From Gammaproteobacteria bacterium (lineage in GTDB: Bacteria; Pseudomonadota; Gammaproteobacteria; UBA6429; Thiohalophilaceae): a stretch of 7,490 nucleotides of DNA. A program made the translations under genes and the position numbers. Position 1 is the stretch's first letter; the number at the start of each line of letters is the position of its first letter. The notes beneath the pieces are model-generated. The model saw nothing but the letters and a program-made list of their open reading frames with translations, did no database searches and was not told where the DNA came from. Positions 6,055 to 7,490 of the stretch are shown in pieces. The stretch is taken from assembly GCA_013152045.1 (NCBI GenBank), contig JAADGZ010000113.1, forward strand, positions 1 to 7,490. Direction: 5' to 3'.

Positions 6055-6575
6055 GGCAGAAAAAACTGAACCTGGGTATCCAGCGTGTTCTGTGCTTCCA
6101 TGATCAGGTCACAGACATCACGCGCTGCGCCGTGACCGCCATTGTGCGGAGTCTGCCAGTGGGCATGTTGTTTGGCAATGGGGTGGGCATCCTGTACGGC
6201 AATGGCCAGTCCGGTGCGTGTGAGTATGGGTAGATCAACCACATCGTCACCCACATAGGCGGTTTGCTCAAAATCCAGTCCCAGTTTTTTTACCAAATCC
6301 TCAAAGGCTGGCAACTTTTCCAGCTTGCCCTGATAGACGTATTTGATGCCTAGATTGAGCATCCGGTGTTCAACTACATGCGAGCTGCGAGCGGTGATAA
6401 TGCCGATTTCCACTCCCGAACGTTGCAGCATTTTCATGCCCAGTCCATCTCGGGCGTTGAAAGCCTTGTATTCCTGCCCGTCATCACCGACAAACAGACT
6501 GCCATCAGTGAGCACGCCATCGACATCGAAGACCACCAGTTTGATCTGTTTTGCTTTTTCGAGAATGTCTTTCAT
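6051..6575 (-). CDS. kdsC: 3-deoxy-D-manno-octulosonate-8-phosphate phosphatase
   Basis: A HAD-superfamily C0-type phosphatase that removes phosphate from Kdo-8-phosphate to give Kdo for the lipopolysaccharide inner core, working as a tetramer in the cytoplasm. I place the start at MKDILEKAKQIK (174 residues), because AGGA at 6584-6581 lies 5 bases before it. An in-frame ATG at 6602 would add MYLFSHRIF from within an intergenic repeat and has no family support. Motif I is DVDGVLTDG with Asp17 and Asp19, motif II is ITARSS (Thr61), Lys84 lies in QGKLEK, and motif IV is VGDDVVDLPIL with GDD at 109-111. The C-terminal GGHGAARDVCDLI at 146-158 is typical of KdsC. It follows kdsD by 69 bases and overlaps lptC by 4. 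Confidence 0.95.
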   Translation of the reverse strand: MKDILEKAKQIKLVVFDVDGVLTDGSLFVGDDGQEYKAFNARDGLGMKMLQRSGVEIGIITARSSHVVEHRMLNLGIKYVYQGKLEKLPAFEDLVKKLGLDFEQTAYVGDDVVDLPILTRTGLAIAVQDAHPIAKQHAHWQTPHNGGHGAARDVCDLIMEAQNTLDTQVQFFLP

Positions 6576-6588
6576 AAATATCCTGTGA

Positions 6589-6632
6589 GAGAAAAGATAC
6601 AAGGTACAAGATACACCCCTGTATCTTTTCTC
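6589..6632. repeat. GATACA-type hairpin repeat between kdsD and kdsC
   Basis: GAGAAAAGATACA (6589-6601) is perfectly complementary to TGTATCTTTTCTC (6620-6632), a 13-bp stem with an 18-base loop. A competing inner stem AAGATACA (6608-6615) / TGTATCTT (6620-6627) around CCCC is also perfect, because the GATACA word is directly repeated. The stem ends 4 bases before the kdsC Shine-Dalgarno in the mRNA. It looks like a dispersed palindromic repeat; it lacks the T-tract of a terminator directly after the stem. Confidence 0.65.
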
Positions 6633-6644
6633 TTGTATCGGCTG

Positions 6645-7490
6645 TTATACCACTCCGGCTCTCAACAGATCATGCATGTTGATTGCGCCAATCAGTCGCC
6701 CGCCGTTGTCTACCACTGGCAGGGCGTTGATGCGTTTGCTGTCCATAAATTGCAGCGCTTCGGCGGCCAGTCGATCTTTGCCAATAGTGGTAAAACTATG
6801 GGTCATGGCATCGCTGATTTTTTTGGTCTGAATATCGATTTTTCCGTGATCCAGCAGTCGGCGCAGATCGCCGTCAGTAAAAATACCCAGCAGCCGATCC
6901 TCGTCATCCACCACGGTGGTCATGCCCAGGCCTTTGTGTGACATTTCTACCAGTGCATCGGCAAGAGGAGCCTGTTGATTAACTTTTGGCAGATTATCAC
7001 CACTATGCATGAGATCCGCCACATGCAGTAGCAGGCGTTTGCCGAGACGTCCGCCAGGGTGTGAGAGGGCGAAGTCATCGCTGGTAAAACCACGGGATTC
7101 GAGCAGGGAAATGGCCAGCGCATCGCCCATAACCAGGGTCGCGGTGGTGCTGGAGGTCGGCGCCAGTCCCAGCGGACAGGCCTCGCGTTCGACGCTGACG
7201 TCCAGATGCACATCGGCCTCCGATGCCAGCCGGGAGGCAGGATTGCCGGTCAAAGCAATCAGGGGGGCACCAAGCCGCTTGATCAGGGGCACAATGGTGA
7301 GGATTTCCTCAGTGCCGCCGGAGTTGGACAGTGTTAGCACCACATCCTGTGCGGTGATCATGCCCAGATCGCCATGGCTGGCTTCGCCGGGATGGACGAA
7401 AAAAGCCGGTGAGCCGGTGCTGGCCAGGGTGGCGGCGATTTTGCCACCGATATGGCCCGACTTGCCCATACCGGTGACTATAATCCGGCC
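6645..7490 (-). CDS. kdsD: Arabinose-5-phosphate isomerase (partial at 5' end)
   Basis: Interconverts D-ribulose 5-phosphate and D-arabinose 5-phosphate, the first committed step to Kdo. The frame is open to the window edge: codons at 7490-7470 read GRIIVTG and lead into GMGKSGHIGGK, so the ATG at 7469 is internal. About 281 residues are visible and, by alignment from memory to E. coli KdsD (328 residues), about 49 N-terminal residues are missing. An SIS domain covers visible residues 1-150, followed by two CBS domains (about 160-215 and 225-281). Residues equivalent to E. coli Lys59, Glu111, Glu152 and His193 are all present at visible positions 10, 62, 103 (EREACPLGL) and 144 (SHPGGRLG). 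Being next to kdsC and lptCAB makes KdsD more likely than the GutQ paralogue. Confidence 0.95.
   Translation of the reverse strand, partial: GRIIVTGMGKSGHIGGKIAATLASTGSPAFFVHPGEASHGDLGMITAQDVVLTLSNSGGTEEILTIVPLIKRLGAPLIALTGNPASRLASEADVHLDVSVEREACPLGLAPTSSTTATLVMGDALAISLLESRGFTSDDFALSHPGGRLGKRLLLHVADLMHSGDNLPKVNQQAPLADALVEMSHKGLGMTTVVDDEDRLLGIFTDGDLRRLLDHGKIDIQTKKISDAMTHSFTTIGKDRLAAEALQFMDSKRINALPVVDNGGRLIGAINMHDLLRAGVV

Noticed and set aside
6576..6602. Longer kdsC start adding MYLFSHRIF
   Set aside because: The extra codons come from the intergenic repeat, there is no ribosome binding site upstream of 6602, and family members start close to the MKDILEKAKQIK position, which has AGGA 5 bases ahead.

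Overview
This 7.5 kb window carries a conserved gammaproteobacterial core locus. Every gene reads on the minus strand, so transcription runs from high to low coordinates. In that direction the order is kdsD (5' end outside the window), kdsC, lptC, lptA, lptB, rpoN, hpf, ptsN, hprK, and then the first three codons of what is almost certainly rapZ. The backbone matches the E. coli kdsD-kdsC-lptCAB-rpoN-hpf-ptsN-rapZ cluster. The extra hprK between ptsN and rapZ points away from enterobacteria, to a non-enteric gammaproteobacterium (an HPr kinase at this site is also known in Xanthomonas/Xylella-type and betaproteobacterial genomes). I cannot name a genus.

Region by region (window coordinates). 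6051-7490 makes Kdo: KdsD (arabinose-5-phosphate isomerase) and KdsC (Kdo-8-phosphate phosphatase). 4060-6054 encodes LptC, LptA and LptB, parts of the lipopolysaccharide bridge from inner to outer membrane; kdsC/lptC and lptA/lptB share ATGA stop-start overlaps, and lptC/lptA overlap by 20 bases. 2040-3518 is sigma-54. 1684-2019 is a short-type hibernation promoting factor with a strong ribosome binding site. 954-1418 and 7-951 are EIIA-Ntr and HPr kinase/phosphorylase, followed by the rapZ start. Lipid A-core precursor supply, LPS export, sigma-54 transcription, ribosome hibernation and nitrogen-PTS signalling are thus lined up in a few closely packed gene blocks.

The genes are ordinary; the gaps are not. 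Three intergenic gaps each hold a different palindromic repeat family: a GATACA-type hairpin between kdsD and kdsC, a head-to-head pair of REP-like hairpins plus other stem-loops in the 541-base lptB-rpoN gap, and a roughly 170-base inverted-repeat-bounded segment enclosing a CCCTCTCCCC hairpin in the 265-base hpf-ptsN gap. They split the cluster into likely separate transcription blocks. The other notable point is a C-terminal tail on LptA made of seven tandem hexapeptides encoded by an 18-base period. I see no new defence, mobile or biosynthetic system here.
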